DNA of 64,000 nt from a candidate division KSB3 bacterium (GCA_002748425.1 PDSJ01000015.1:62001-126000), one strand, 5' to 3'. Shown: positions 18,840-27,365, counted from the first letter of the stretch. The notes: generated by a model from the letters alone, not told the origin. A program made the numbers and translations.

Positions 18840-19829
18840 ATGAAACATGCGCAAGTGATGTTGTTTCTTGGAAAAGGAGGCGTTGGAAAAACAACGTGTT
18901 CCGTTGCCACAGCCGTCCAGCTCGCTGAGAGGGGACGGAAAGTCCTGCTCGTGTCCCTTGATCCTGCTCATAATACCGCTGATGTGCTTCAACAGCCGCT
19001 TTGCGCTGAGAAAACTTCCGTCACCTCGAAACTTGATGCCCTTGAAATCGATCTCGAGCAACTGGTAGATCGCTATTTAAGCAAAACCTCAGCGTCGATG
19101 CGCCACACGTATCGTCATCTGACAGTGATGAATCTTGAGAAAATGTTTGAGATCATCCGTTATTCGCCGGGCATCGAAGAGCATGCCACGCTTGAGGCCT
19201 TAAAGGGGATTCTCAGCAGGGAGGCTGAAGGCTACGACGCGATTATCTTCGACACGGCTCCGACCGGTTTGACGCTCCGGGTCTTAGCGTTACCATCGAT
19301 TTCAAGGATATGGCTCGACAAGTTATCGCATCTCCGAAAAAGCATTCTTGGGCTACGCTCGTCTATTGCGCATATTCACGGAGTGCAATCAATGGCTCTC
19401 GAGGGTCTGGAAGAGCCCGTGGCGACTGATGAAGAGAACGATGGAACCATTCAGGAACTTTATCACTATCGGCAGGAAACAGAGCATACTCTCTCAGTCT
19501 TGACAAATCCGAATTTGACGAGTGTGATCGTAGTCCTTAACCCGGAAGAGATGCCTTTTCTGGAGACCCAACGTGCTGCAGCAACTCTCAAAAAATTCCA
19601 GATCCCGCTGAAAGCCGTTCTCATAAACAAAGTGATGCAGTTTCAGCAGATCCCTCCGGAGTTTGAGGCGAGAATCAAGACGCAAACAGCGATGCTCGAG
19701 CGTATTCAAAACAGCTTTCCGGATTATGCCATTCTTCAGGCAGATTGGCGCCAGACGGAACCACGGGGACTTGAGGAGCTTCGTCATTTTCATACTGGAG
19801 CCGTAGAGTTTTTTCAAGACTACTTATAG
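18840..19829 (+). CDS. Get3/ArsA-family ATPase (single ATPase domain)
   Basis: A 329-residue SIMIBI ATPase. Visible motifs: deviant P-loop GKGGVGKTT (residues 11-19), switch I DPAHN (41-45), and the A-loop/switch II FDTAPTGLTLRVLALP (137-152), which is the Get3/ArsA hallmark. Family proteins are either arsenite-pump ATPases or carriers of tail-anchored membrane proteins. This one has a single domain of Get3 length rather than the doubled 583-residue ArsA, and has only two cysteines (20 and 55), so it lacks the arsenite-binding triad and also the Get3 zinc CxxC. No arsB or arsR gene is near. A role in membrane-protein handling is the better guess. Next gene starts 8 bp later. Confidence 0.88.
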   Translation: MKHAQVMLFLGKGGVGKTTCSVATAVQLAERGRKVLLVSLDPAHNTADVLQQPLCAEKTSVTSKLDALEIDLEQLVDRYLSKTSASMRHTYRHLTVMNLEKMFEIIRYSPGIEEHATLEALKGILSREAEGYDAIIFDTAPTGLTLRVLALPSISRIWLDKLSHLRKSILGLRSSIAHIHGVQSMALEGLEEPVATDEENDGTIQELYHYRQETEHTLSVLTNPNLTSVIVVLNPEEMPFLETQRAAATLKKFQIPLKAVLINKVMQFQQIPPEFEARIKTQTAMLERIQNSFPDYAILQADWRQTEPRGLEELRHFHTGAVEFFQDYL

Positions 19830-19837
19830 GGAAGATT

Positions 19838-20110
19838 ATGGTGACTCGAAAAGAAATTTTAGATCTGTTGCGGACAATTCATGATCCTGAAACTGATATG
19901 AATATTGTAGAGTTATGTTTAGTGAATGATGTTCAGATTCGAGATGGGGGAGCGACCGTGATCGTTGATATGGGTTTTCAGCGTAAAAATCCCGATTGTA
20001 AAGCCTGTATCCCGCTGGCGTGGTACATCCAGGGAAAAATCATTCAAAAGATCGAACGGGCGGTCAGCCGATTGCCGGGAGTCGGAACGGTAGAAGTCCT
20101 CTCCAATTAG
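19838..20110 (+). CDS. MIP18/DUF59 family metal-sulfur cluster protein
   Basis: A 90-residue protein of the DUF59 (SufT/PaaD/MIP18) family. The N-terminal helix and LLRTIHDPETDMNIVELCLV motif (about residues 9-28), followed by IRDGGATVIVDMGF and a conserved Cys region (NPDCKACIPLA), are diagnostic. Such proteins assist iron-sulfur cluster assembly or delivery. It sits between the Get3-type ATPase gene (8 bp before) and a membrane-anchored protein (16 bp after), so it is probably in one transcript with them. What a cluster factor would do with a Get3-type ATPase is not known to me. Confidence 0.85.
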   Translation: MVTRKEILDLLRTIHDPETDMNIVELCLVNDVQIRDGGATVIVDMGFQRKNPDCKACIPLAWYIQGKIIQKIERAVSRLPGVGTVEVLSN

Positions 20111-20126
20111 AAGGGATAACGTTATT

Positions 20127-20777
20127 ATGCACTTGTTCGGAGTGACGTGTAACACGCAGATGCTTTTTTTTCTGATGCTGATAGCGATCGGCATACTTAT
20201 GCTGGTATTTTTTAGAAACCGAAAGTATAATTTGCTGATGATTCAGGCCGTGAGCAAGGAATTAGAGGCTGCGTTGGAGCCAAAGGATCAGACCTATACC
20301 TGGTTAGGCGGCTCAGTAGGGTTTACAGCGCAATATGAAACCCTCAAACCCTTACGGAAAGCTGAGGCAACCCTCACAATGCTTTCCCGCCAGAGCCTGC
20401 TGTTCTATCCGATCTCCAAGTTGATGTTTGGAAACGATCGTCTTTTTGTGGTCATGTATCCCTATGAGAGATGCCGTTCTGAAGCGCATGTCCTCGAACA
20501 GTGGTACTATAAGCTCCGCCTCCGATCCCTGGAGAACGAATCCACGTTTCACCGGCATTCGATCGCTCTGCAGGGAAAAACATTTTATATATTCTCTTCA
20601 GACAAGGCTGAGGTTGAAAAATTGAGCGCCTGGATGCAATCCATTCCGCAAGCTGCTCTGATTAAGCATGTTGCCCTGGTTCCAAAGAACGGAACACTTT
20701 ATCTATATATGATCCCGAAATTAGATGGGATCACGCGACAGACCATCAAACACATGCTTTCCATGCTGAACCGTTGA
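20127..20777 (+). CDS. Membrane-anchored protein of the Get3-type operon, possibly CCDC47-like
   Basis: A 216-residue protein with one N-terminal membrane helix (about 11-29) and a cytoplasmic alpha/beta domain. No family is certain. Residues 83-104 have the spacing L-x2-L-x-R-Q-x-L-L-x11-D; from memory this matches, without gaps, part of the cytosolic domain of eukaryotic CCDC47 (DUF1682), a subunit of the ER multipass-membrane-protein insertion machinery, which also follows a single membrane helix. This is an impression, not a search result. The gene ends the operon of the 95-residue protein, Get3-type ATPase and DUF59 protein, and is convergent with the next gene. Confidence 0.6.
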   Translation: MHLFGVTCNTQMLFFLMLIAIGILMLVFFRNRKYNLLMIQAVSKELEAALEPKDQTYTWLGGSVGFTAQYETLKPLRKAEATLTMLSRQSLLFYPISKLMFGNDRLFVVMYPYERCRSEAHVLEQWYYKLRLRSLENESTFHRHSIALQGKTFYIFSSDKAEVEKLSAWMQSIPQAALIKHVALVPKNGTLYLYMIPKLDGITRQTIKHMLSMLNR

Positions 20778-20813
20778 GTCGTTCGTAAGGGGGGAGCGGG
20801 TTTCTGCGGCTGG

Positions 20814-22310
20814 TCAGTCAGCCTGTCTTTTCGCGCTCCAGGGCCGCGTCGAGAATGGGGAGTGGAGCAGCAATTCCTCAACCATCCCCTCCGAGTTTGT
20901 TTGAAAACGGATCGAGATACCTGTCGTCAGCTCGAAAAATTGTGATACTGACTCCGGATACAAAATGAAGCGCTCATCTCCTAAATCAAGCGTTATGTGT
21001 CGGGATTCGACCTTGATGCGAAACAGCTGACCCGGCGAGCCGTCAACTTCATACACGCCGGCATATTGGGTCAATATTTCTTCCGGGATGTCAGCGGCAG
21101 TTTTTTTCTGAGGATGAAAATCCGGCCAATTGTAGACCTGAGCGATGCCGCGCATGATTTCCATCGCCAGGAGGTGTCCATTATCGGAGTTTGTCATGAT
21201 AATTGCTCCCTGGCCCTGCTCGGGAAAAAATACCATAAAGCTGCAATAGCCCACAGTTGAGCCTCCGGAACTGAACCAGCGGGCGTTGCGTTCACCGTTA
21301 ATCGGCCCGATGAAGGCCGAGTTGCCGAGATAGGGTATGAATAAACTTTTCGCTAAGGTGCTGGAGAAAAGTTTCGAGGACTCCCCCTCAACAGCGCGTT
21401 GCAGCTCTTCGATGATCTGCGCAAGATCCGATGGCGTCGACCAAAGCCCAGTTGCGGCACTTTCCGGATAAAGCCGCCATCTTTCTCTGAGAGGGCGGCC
21501 GTCAGCATAATGACCGCTTGCGCTGTGTGCTGCACGTGCGGAAGGCAGATGTAGCGCAAAGCTGCTGTGCTCCAGATCCAGGGGCGTAAAGAGTCGTTCC
21601 TCAGCGATGGCTGCAAAGGGTTTTCCGCTGACATCTTCCAGTATCTGCTGAATAATGACATAGCCGCCTCCGGAATACGCCCATTCGCTTCCTGGAATGT
21701 GAAGCACTTCAACCGGCGGCGTCCTGGCGGGCGGGGAGCCGTTGAGGATTTGCACCAGGGTCGGCAGCTCCTGATGCTGGGTATATCCCGGAAACTCCGC
21801 CACTGTGACGCCTGCGCTGTGGCTCAGAAGCTGCCGCAGGGTGACGGCTTGTTCGCGGGTGTTTTCATCTTCCGGGATGCGCCAGCTTGTCAGCCAGGTA
21901 TTGACGTCAGCATCTAATTGCAGCTTTGTATCTTCGACAAGCGCAAGAACTGTAAGAGCTGTCAGCAATTTACTGATGGAGGCCGCCTGAAAAAGGGTTT
22001 CGCTTGTCACGGCGTCTGTGCTTCCGTATTCACGGCTGCCGTAGCCCTGTGCCCATTCGAGCCGATTGTCGTTGAGTATTGCAATGCTCACCCCGGGTAC
22101 ATGATACTCCCTCATGCGTACTTCTAATAACATCGTTGCTGGGGGCTGCCCTTTTAACATCAGCGGAGGCAGCAATCCCTGTTCGACAGCTTCCCTTTGA
22201 CGGGTCGCGTCAGAAGATTTCTGAGAGCAAGACGTTATCCCGGAAAGAAGTGAAACGCCGGCGCAGACGACGATGATGAACTGGGCGGCGGTCTTGTGAC
22301 TAAAATTCAT
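20814..22310 (-). CDS. Serine hydrolase of the beta-lactamase/S12 family (lipoprotein)
   Basis: A 498-residue penicillin-binding-protein-like hydrolase. The active site Ser-x-x-Lys is SISK in FQAASISKLLTAL, the Tyr motif is YSG in WAYSGGGYVI, and the third motif region is SSGGSTVGY. A signal peptide ends in a lipobox (SGITSC), so it is a likely lipoprotein of the periplasm. A C-terminal beta domain (YAGVYEVDGSPGQLFRI onward) resembles the DUF3471-like tail seen in esterase/D-aminopeptidase members. Substrate is unknown; resistance to beta-lactams should not be assumed. The start overlaps the last 11 bp of the upstream outer-membrane gene, implying translational coupling. Confidence 0.88.
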   Translation of the reverse strand: MNFSHKTAAQFIIVVCAGVSLLSGITSCSQKSSDATRQREAVEQGLLPPLMLKGQPPATMLLEVRMREYHVPGVSIAILNDNRLEWAQGYGSREYGSTDAVTSETLFQAASISKLLTALTVLALVEDTKLQLDADVNTWLTSWRIPEDENTREQAVTLRQLLSHSAGVTVAEFPGYTQHQELPTLVQILNGSPPARTPPVEVLHIPGSEWAYSGGGYVIIQQILEDVSGKPFAAIAEERLFTPLDLEHSSFALHLPSARAAHSASGHYADGRPLRERWRLYPESAATGLWSTPSDLAQIIEELQRAVEGESSKLFSSTLAKSLFIPYLGNSAFIGPINGERNARWFSSGGSTVGYCSFMVFFPEQGQGAIIMTNSDNGHLLAMEIMRGIAQVYNWPDFHPQKKTAADIPEEILTQYAGVYEVDGSPGQLFRIKVESRHITLDLGDERFILYPESVSQFFELTTGISIRFQTNSEGMVEELLLHSPFSTRPWSAKRQAD

Positions 22311-22818
22311 AGCGCAGAACCGCTCCTGTTGTGATAGTTTTGAGCGTCAGCTCATCTTTGAGCAGGTGAAGTTCCCATCTTTCCGTACGATAATTTACAT
22401 TCAGATCGAGAAAAATAGACGGAAGAAGTTCCAGGTCAAAGCCTGCTCGTACAGCCCAGAACGGCGTCTCATTCCACTCGCCGCCGGTGTAGCTTATCCC
22501 GACCCCGGTCCCTGCATACAAGCCCCGACCAACGAGCGCATAGCACTGAGGAGCCACGATTGCTTCAGGAGCGCCAGCGTATCCTTTTCCCATAAATTCG
22601 AGATCGGCCTCAAGAGTAAAAAGTTTTAAAAATTGATGTTGATACGAAAGTATAACAGCCAATCCGTCATCGTCCGCCTCGTCGATGAGAATGTCCTCGA
22701 TACTGGCCCAGTAATGAATACCCGCGCCGACCCGATGCAGATTCTCTGCGAATGCCGTAACTTCTAAACAGACCATAGCGCAGATGAGGCCAAGAAACCA
22801 TTCTGTATATTTTTTCAC
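22300..22818 (-). CDS. Small outer-membrane beta-barrel protein
   Basis: A 172-residue protein with a cleavable signal peptide (to about TAFA, residue 24) and a mature part of alternating amphipathic beta strands ending in a terminal aromatic (VLRYEF), the usual signal for the BAM complex. The size suits an eight-stranded barrel like OmpW/OmpX or a conserved outer-membrane lipid-processing barrel. Motifs such as LYAGTGVGISYTGGEW are typical strand-turn-strand sequence. It is translationally coupled by overlap to the serine hydrolase gene, so both may act on envelope components. Confidence 0.75.
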   Translation of the reverse strand: MKKYTEWFLGLICAMVCLEVTAFAENLHRVGAGIHYWASIEDILIDEADDDGLAVILSYQHQFLKLFTLEADLEFMGKGYAGAPEAIVAPQCYALVGRGLYAGTGVGISYTGGEWNETPFWAVRAGFDLELLPSIFLDLNVNYRTERWELHLLKDELTLKTITTGAVLRYEF

Positions 22819-23057
22819 AAATTATTCCTTTCGATAAGAACTAAGGGTGAAGAACTGCAATTGAAGTTAGTGACATTGCTATGTTCTGAAAAGAAAGCTG
22901 TCAAATTTTTCTTCGCATTTTTGTTAAAGTTCCAACGCGTTCAAAAAACTTCATTTGACAAAGCAGCTGAGACCTCAGCGTGATATTTGGAAAAAGATCG
23001 AATCGCGTTACTGCTTCATCCGCAGATGTCAGGTTGGAGACGAAGATAAAGAAACTC
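22819..23057. other. AT-rich spacer, no gene seen
   Basis: Upstream region of the outer-membrane gene. It includes a minus-strand ribosome site for that gene and poly-A/T tracts; I see no open frame or RNA with support. Confidence 0.4.
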
Positions 23058-23058
23058 T

Positions 23059-23100
23059 AAAAATCTCCCTTAGGTGCTCTGTACCGTGAGCACCTAAGGG
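23059..23100 (-). terminator. Rho-independent terminator of the PEP-CTERM remnant
   Basis: A perfect 13-bp stem, CCCTTAGGTGCTC (23067-23079) with GAGCACCTAAGGG (23088-23100), and an 8-nt loop. On the minus strand it is followed by AGA and five T residues, and it begins 20 bp after the stop of the decayed gene. Confidence 0.75.
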
Positions 23101-23119
23101 GGAGGGCAGGAGGGTTAGC

Positions 23120-23577
23120 TTATGCGCAGCATTTTCTGAGAAGGCCGATGGCAGCGAACACGCCGCTGCCCAGGACTCAGGAGCAGCAGAGTACCTGGTT
23201 CCGGTGTGGCCGTGGGCGTCAGACGACCCGAGTCCATCAGGTCATCATTCCCGCAGCCCGCGGTTTGGCGTTAGCAGAACATGCTGTCAATGCACAGCTG
23301 CCGTATGAAAATGCATACCTCATGCCAGACTGAAAGACGAGGGGCGCTGCAGAGCGCTAAGGTCATAGAACATCAGGAGATCAAAGCGTGTTCTGCCCTG
23401 GCAGAGGCTGAACGCTCTGGCCACAGACAGCTGGAGAGCTGTCAACAGGTACGACAGGCTTGCCTGCACGCGCGCGGGGAGCGTCCTGTCTTTTGCGGCC
23501 AGGAGGGCAGTATCGGCACAGGAGGTGAATTGTAAAATAATCCGACAGATTTGTGCCATGACAGCATCAACGTCCAA
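23120..23577 (-). pseudogene. Remnant of a PEP-CTERM exported protein
   Basis: The minus strand reads LTPTATPEPGTLLLL at about 23220-23180, a classic PEP-CTERM sorting tail, and after one frame shift continues LGSGVFAAIGLLRKCC to a TAA at 23120. In proteins of this class a PEP motif, membrane helix and basic end are recognised by exosortase. Upstream, conceptual translation jumps between frames with stops (SYGSCALTAC in one, an 85-codon open piece at 23320-23577 in another). The terminator directly downstream supports a former gene. No exosortase is in the window. I regard it as decayed; sequence error could mimic this. Confidence 0.6.
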
Positions 23578-23637
23578 AGCAGACAGAATATAAGCAGCGT
23601 TCTCTGCGCTCAGCTGCTTGCCGAATGCGTTAAATAC

Positions 23638-23643
23638 TTGACA
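23638..23643 (+). promoter_or_regulatory. Candidate -35 element before the TM1266-like gene
   Basis: A perfect TTGACA with an AT-rich following stretch (ACGTTATGTTATTTTGT). The -10 is not clear, so only the -35 is listed. Confidence 0.3.
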
Positions 23644-23725
23644 ACGTTATGTTATTTTGTAAGAAAGAGGATGACGTGAACATCTTGGGCGTTTAAGTGG
23701 TTCTTCTTGCCAAGGAGAAAGTATT

Positions 23726-23992
23726 ATGCATCTGGATAAACATTTTATTTGTGGTGTGCATATCACCGATCGTTTTCAACATGCCGTTCAGGTACAGGAA
23801 GCGCTGACAAAGTATGGCAGATTCATCAGGACCCGTCTCGGGCTGCATGATACCGGCAGCAACTTCAATTCATCCAACGGATTGCTATTGATTGAATTTG
23901 TTGATAATGAGCCGAAGTTTGCAGAATTTCTCGAACAGATGGGAACTATTGAAGGGCTTGAGGTGCAGAAGATGGTTTTCGATCATGCATAA
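23726..23992 (+). CDS. TM1266-like iron-only hydrogenase system regulator
   Basis: An 88-residue ACT/ferredoxin-fold protein. The layout ITDRFQHAVQVQEALTKYG, IRTRLGLHD, GLLLIEFVD and a C-terminal GLEVQKMVF matches the small TM1266 family annotated as regulators of the [FeFe]-hydrogenase system, often found near hydrogenase maturation genes. None of those genes is in the window. The protein may bind a ligand or control expression by an unknown route. AAGGAGA precedes the ATG by 8 nt. The gene is monocistronic and ends at a perfect 15-bp hairpin shared with the convergent neighbour. Confidence 0.8.
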   Translation: MHLDKHFICGVHITDRFQHAVQVQEALTKYGRFIRTRLGLHDTGSNFNSSNGLLLIEFVDNEPKFAEFLEQMGTIEGLEVQKMVFDHA

Positions 23993-24010
23993 GCTGTGAG
24001 TACAGTGCGG

Positions 24011-24053
24011 GGTTTTCTCCGACTCGTAGAGTGAGTGTGAGTCGGAGAAAACC
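24011..24053. terminator. Two-way terminator hairpin between convergent genes
   Basis: GGTTTTCTCCGACTC (24011-24025) pairs perfectly with GAGTCGGAGAAAACC (24039-24053) over 15 bp, with a 13-nt loop. It lies 19 bp after one stop codon and 9 bp after the other. T-runs are inside the stem, so it can serve either strand. Confidence 0.65.
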
Positions 24054-24061
24054 AGAAAAGC

Positions 24062-24982
24062 TTATGATGGCGACGAGGCGAACGACTGGGCACAGGCTTG
24101 CTTGAATGCGTCCAGCTCTAAGGCTGTCGCAGTTGAAAACTGAAATTGATAGTATTTTCCATCCAGAAGACGAATATTCATCACACAATCGATTTTGGAA
24201 TCATTGCTTGTTTCAAATTCTACGCTGTGTATCTTTTCTCGAGAGAGATAGCTGAAAACTCCGCCGTAAGACGTGTCATGGGCCTGACGGATCTCTTCGC
24301 TTTCCTTAATCAACACGAGTTCGCGGTCGGTCAAAATCGCCAGACGAGCTGAAAGATATGCACTGAAAACCGGTTTTTTAAAAAAATTCAATTTAGATAA
24401 GGAGATCTCTCCTTGATAGACACTCCCCAACACGCTTGCGTTTGGGGGGAGACTCTGTTTTGCGTAGTTAAAATATTTGATGTTCTCTTTCCACAAATAA
24501 CCGAATTTTGCGATCTCTTCCGGGCGCACGGTTGAATAGTCGGGAGCCTGCTCGTTGTTTATTCCGCGAATGGCATTCAGGATTGGCGTAAACAGCCACG
24601 TATCTGTTGCGGAAAAATGAAATGTCTTTCTGCGTGACGCACTGTAAATAGTCATCCAGGAATGCAGGAGAACAGATCCGTGTTCGACTGATGTAATACT
24701 GCTAAGCGCATACTCTTCTGTCTTAACGCCGCCTTGAACGGCCTCGAGAGTGACAAGCTGGTCTTCATACAGGCAGAACATCTGCGGATACAGGTTCTCC
24801 TGCAGGTCCGCCGGGATTAACACCGTATAGGGAAAGCCTGCATCGCCTCCCGGAAAGTTAGCAAGAAAGCTGGCTGGAATTTCATCGTATGATGAAAGAA
24901 TTTTGGGAAAAACTCGTGTTGACGGCTTGGATTCAGCACGTTTATACGTAAACCAATGAGATCTGAGAATATTTGAGGTCAT
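24062..24982 (-). CDS. Protein with two PH-like domains, function unknown
   Basis: A 306-residue soluble protein with no signal or membrane helix. Two segments share a strand pattern: residues about 65-140 (CLYEDQLVTLEAVQGG ... ITSVEHGSV ... KTFHFSAT) and about 205-295 (LAILTDRELVLIKES ... IHSVEFETS ... YYQFQFSTA), each like the bacterial PH (bPH/YcxB) fold, which acts in membrane or protein binding. I do not recognise a named family. Ribosome site AAGGGAGG precedes the ATG. It is convergent with the TM1266-like gene and not in an obvious operon. Confidence 0.6.
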   Translation of the reverse strand: MTSNILRSHWFTYKRAESKPSTRVFPKILSSYDEIPASFLANFPGGDAGFPYTVLIPADLQENLYPQMFCLYEDQLVTLEAVQGGVKTEEYALSSITSVEHGSVLLHSWMTIYSASRRKTFHFSATDTWLFTPILNAIRGINNEQAPDYSTVRPEEIAKFGYLWKENIKYFNYAKQSLPPNASVLGSVYQGEISLSKLNFFKKPVFSAYLSARLAILTDRELVLIKESEEIRQAHDTSYGGVFSYLSREKIHSVEFETSNDSKIDCVMNIRLLDGKYYQFQFSTATALELDAFKQACAQSFASSPS

Positions 24983-25311
24983 GACGGCCTCCCTTTCTAT
25001 AAAGGCGAGAAGTCCTAACGCACATGCGATAGCTTCTCATAAACTATGATAAAGCAGAAATTTTTCTGCGTCTTTACGTCTTTGTCTGGCGCATCAGGAT
25101 GAGTGCAGAATGAATGCCAATATGCCTGCGCTGAAAATGAATTTAATAACTTATTGAAAAATAAGCATTTGTCGTGTTAGAAGAAAAGGGTGCGTTGAAT
25201 GACAGGAAGGTTGCGTATTATGATATATCACTTTTTTATGAAATATAATAAATATTAATTGCGAACCGAAAGCGCTGGAGGGATGTTTCCTGCTCTACGT
25301 TATGTTGACGT
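24983..25311. other. Intergenic region, weak hairpin only
   Basis: Spacer between two minus-strand genes. A short inverted repeat GCAGAA/TTCTGC (25054-25069) could end transcription of the HtrA gene on the minus strand, being followed there by TTTATC. The rest is AT-rich (around 25130-25260) and may hold the promoter of the PH-like gene; I cannot place it. Confidence 0.3.
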
Positions 25312-26742
25312 CTAGCGTTCCAGAGTGACGTAATATCCGCGCTCGCCGCGCTGGATTAGAAACACGACACTGTGCGCCTGTCCCAAGGCCATCATCACCT
25401 GCCGAAAATCTTCCATATCATGAATTTGAATGCCCTCGATCTGCCGGATGACATCGCCGGGCTCGAGTCCGGCCTGAAAGGCGGCGCTGGAGTCCCGCAT
25501 TCCGCTGATCACAACTCCCTGAAGTGTCCGTAGGCGATATTTCCGGGCTTTTGCCTCATCAATGGCTGCAACAGAAAAGCCGAAAGAGTGCTGTGCGAAG
25601 CGGGCGGCCTGTTCGATGGTGAATTCCTCTGCATATACGTTTACGGTCTGTTGTTCCCCCTTGCGGAGAAGTGATAAGGTCAGCAGATCGTCTGCCGTAT
25701 ATTCTGACAGGATCGCGTTATAACTCTGCAGATCTCTGAGGGCGTGCCCGTTGATCTCCAGAAGAATATCTCCCTGCCGCAGATCGGATTTGTGGGCAGA
25801 ACTGCCTTCAACAACCTGCGCAACAAGCACACCGTCGGAACCATCGTATTTGAAATATCGCGCAATTGCCGGCGTAATATCTTGGACCTGGATGCCGAGC
25901 CAGGCTGCGCGCACACGTCCGTATCCGATGAGATCATCAATGATGCGGATGACTTTTTCGATTGGAATCGCAAAACCGATACCTTCTGCATCGCCGTAGA
26001 TCGCGGTATTGACGCCGATTACATCGCCCAGGATATTGATCAGCGGTCCTCCGCTGTTCCCGGGATTAATCGGCGTGTCAGTCTGCAGCAATCCTCGAAA
26101 AATGCGATCATCCTCGACCCGGATCGAACGGTTCACCGCGCTGATGACGCCAGTGGTAATCGTATGGGACAGGCCGAAAGGATTGCCGATGGCGATCACT
26201 GGCTCACCGATCATAATATCGTCTGAGCGCCCCATGGCTGCGACCGGAAGCTCAGCAGTGGTCAGGAGTTTCAACACCGCTAAATCGGATTTAGGGTCAC
26301 TGCCGGCAATTTCCGCGTTGAATTCGCGCTGATCCGCCAGCGTAACCGTGATTTTTGACGCCCGCGCAATGACGTGATAGTTAGTCAGCACATAGCCGCG
26401 AGCATCGATAATGACGCCGGAGCCCAAGCTGTTTTGTTTATACTGACGTCGGGGACGAGGGTCGAGAAAATCCCGGAAAAATCTGTCGAAAAAGGGATCG
26501 GAAAACCCCTGGGAACTGCGGGAGCGCACAAGCTGTTCGGTACTGATATTCACGACCGCGGGGCTAATTTTCTCTACGGCGATGACGGTCGGGGTTCGCC
26601 GCAGAGCCATTGCATTCTGGGCTGCGGGGATTGTGGAAGGAGCATACAGGGAGAGCAGTATGAACATTATCAGCAGACTGTGCCGGATGTGTATATACAT
26701 GTTGAGAGCGCGACACACGTCTTGTTCTGTGACAAGGCGCAT
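25312..26742 (-). CDS. htrA: HtrA/DegQ-type periplasmic serine protease
   Basis: A 476-residue trypsin-fold protease with two PDZ domains, used in envelope protein quality control. The catalytic triad is His in VLTNYHVIA, Asp in PKSDLAVLK and Ser in NPGNSGGPL. PDZ1 begins near AAWLGIQVQDIT, PDZ2 near FSVAAIDEAKARK with GLEPGDVIRQIEG. The N-terminus has a hydrophobic signal or anchor (LLIMFILLSLYAPST). I chose the ATG at 26742, preceded by ACAGGAATAATGCG; the frame runs to 26889 but would overlap the upstream DUF4416 gene. It ends a yhbY-DUF4416-htrA gene row. Confidence 0.92.
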   Translation of the reverse strand: MRLVTEQDVCRALNMYIHIRHSLLIMFILLSLYAPSTIPAAQNAMALRRTPTVIAVEKISPAVVNISTEQLVRSRSSQGFSDPFFDRFFRDFLDPRPRRQYKQNSLGSGVIIDARGYVLTNYHVIARASKITVTLADQREFNAEIAGSDPKSDLAVLKLLTTAELPVAAMGRSDDIMIGEPVIAIGNPFGLSHTITTGVISAVNRSIRVEDDRIFRGLLQTDTPINPGNSGGPLINILGDVIGVNTAIYGDAEGIGFAIPIEKVIRIIDDLIGYGRVRAAWLGIQVQDITPAIARYFKYDGSDGVLVAQVVEGSSAHKSDLRQGDILLEINGHALRDLQSYNAILSEYTADDLLTLSLLRKGEQQTVNVYAEEFTIEQAARFAQHSFGFSVAAIDEAKARKYRLRTLQGVVISGMRDSSAAFQAGLEPGDVIRQIEGIQIHDMEDFRQVMMALGQAHSVVFLIQRGERGYYVTLER

Positions 26743-26798
26743 CGCATTATTCCTGTTAAGAGCGTGTGGAAGCGTGAAAATACGACGTCCCGGCCGCT

Positions 26799-27365
26799 CT
26801 ACACAGACTGAGGGAACTGACGTTCGCGGGATTCGCGCATTTGCTGTAAATACATCTTTCGGACGTTCAGAAAAAACGCTTTTGCCCATTCTTCACGATA
26901 ATCGGGATAGGTCCACTCTAAGCTTCTGAAGCCGTGTTTACTGATGATGTAGGTCAACTCGGCATGAATCCCCTTACCCAGATAAATTCTGTGAGAATAA
27001 TCTTTCGTGGTGGCCAGAACCATTTGGGCATGGGTCAGATAGCCGGGATCGATGTTGACCCTGCGGCAGCCGTTGCGGGCGTATTCCTGTTCAATGCCGT
27101 TCGTGTAAAGTTTGATGCTGGCCAGGGTGTCCAGGCGGATCATCTCGTCAAAGCTGAGGAAGCGTTTCTGCAGGCCGTATCCCATCTCTTTGGCGTAATA
27201 GAAGCTGAAATGATCAAAAGAGAAAACGTCTCCCCGCAAATCGCAGCCGCCAAAGCGCTGGTGGAGACGTTCCTCAACCTCGTGCATGAGGTCACGTTCT
27301 GAAGACATCACGGCAACGATCAACTTACCAATCTTTAACGCGTCGGGGCTGTCGTAGATCATCAT
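26799..27365 (-). CDS. DUF4416 family protein
   Basis: A 188-residue protein with the signature of DUF4416: KLIVAVMSSERDLMHEVEER near the N-terminus, then FDHFSFYYAKEMG, RRVNIDPGYLT and ATTKDYSHRIYLGKGIHAE. The role of this family is unknown; it is common in Deltaproteobacteria, Spirochaetes and similar groups, often beside RNA-related genes. It begins 3 bp after the yhbY stop codon, so it is co-transcribed with it, and is followed by htrA after 56 bp. Confidence 0.85.
   Translation of the reverse strand: MMIYDSPDALKIGKLIVAVMSSERDLMHEVEERLHQRFGGCDLRGDVFSFDHFSFYYAKEMGYGLQKRFLSFDEMIRLDTLASIKLYTNGIEQEYARNGCRRVNIDPGYLTHAQMVLATTKDYSHRIYLGKGIHAELTYIISKHGFRSLEWTYPDYREEWAKAFFLNVRKMYLQQMRESRERQFPQSV

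Noticed and set aside
18840..19829. Arsenite pump ATPase ArsA
   Set aside because: Single domain, only two cysteines, and no arsB, arsD or arsR gene near.
23320..23577. Stand-alone 85-residue gene on the minus strand
   Set aside because: No ribosome site; better explained as a piece of the PEP-CTERM remnant.
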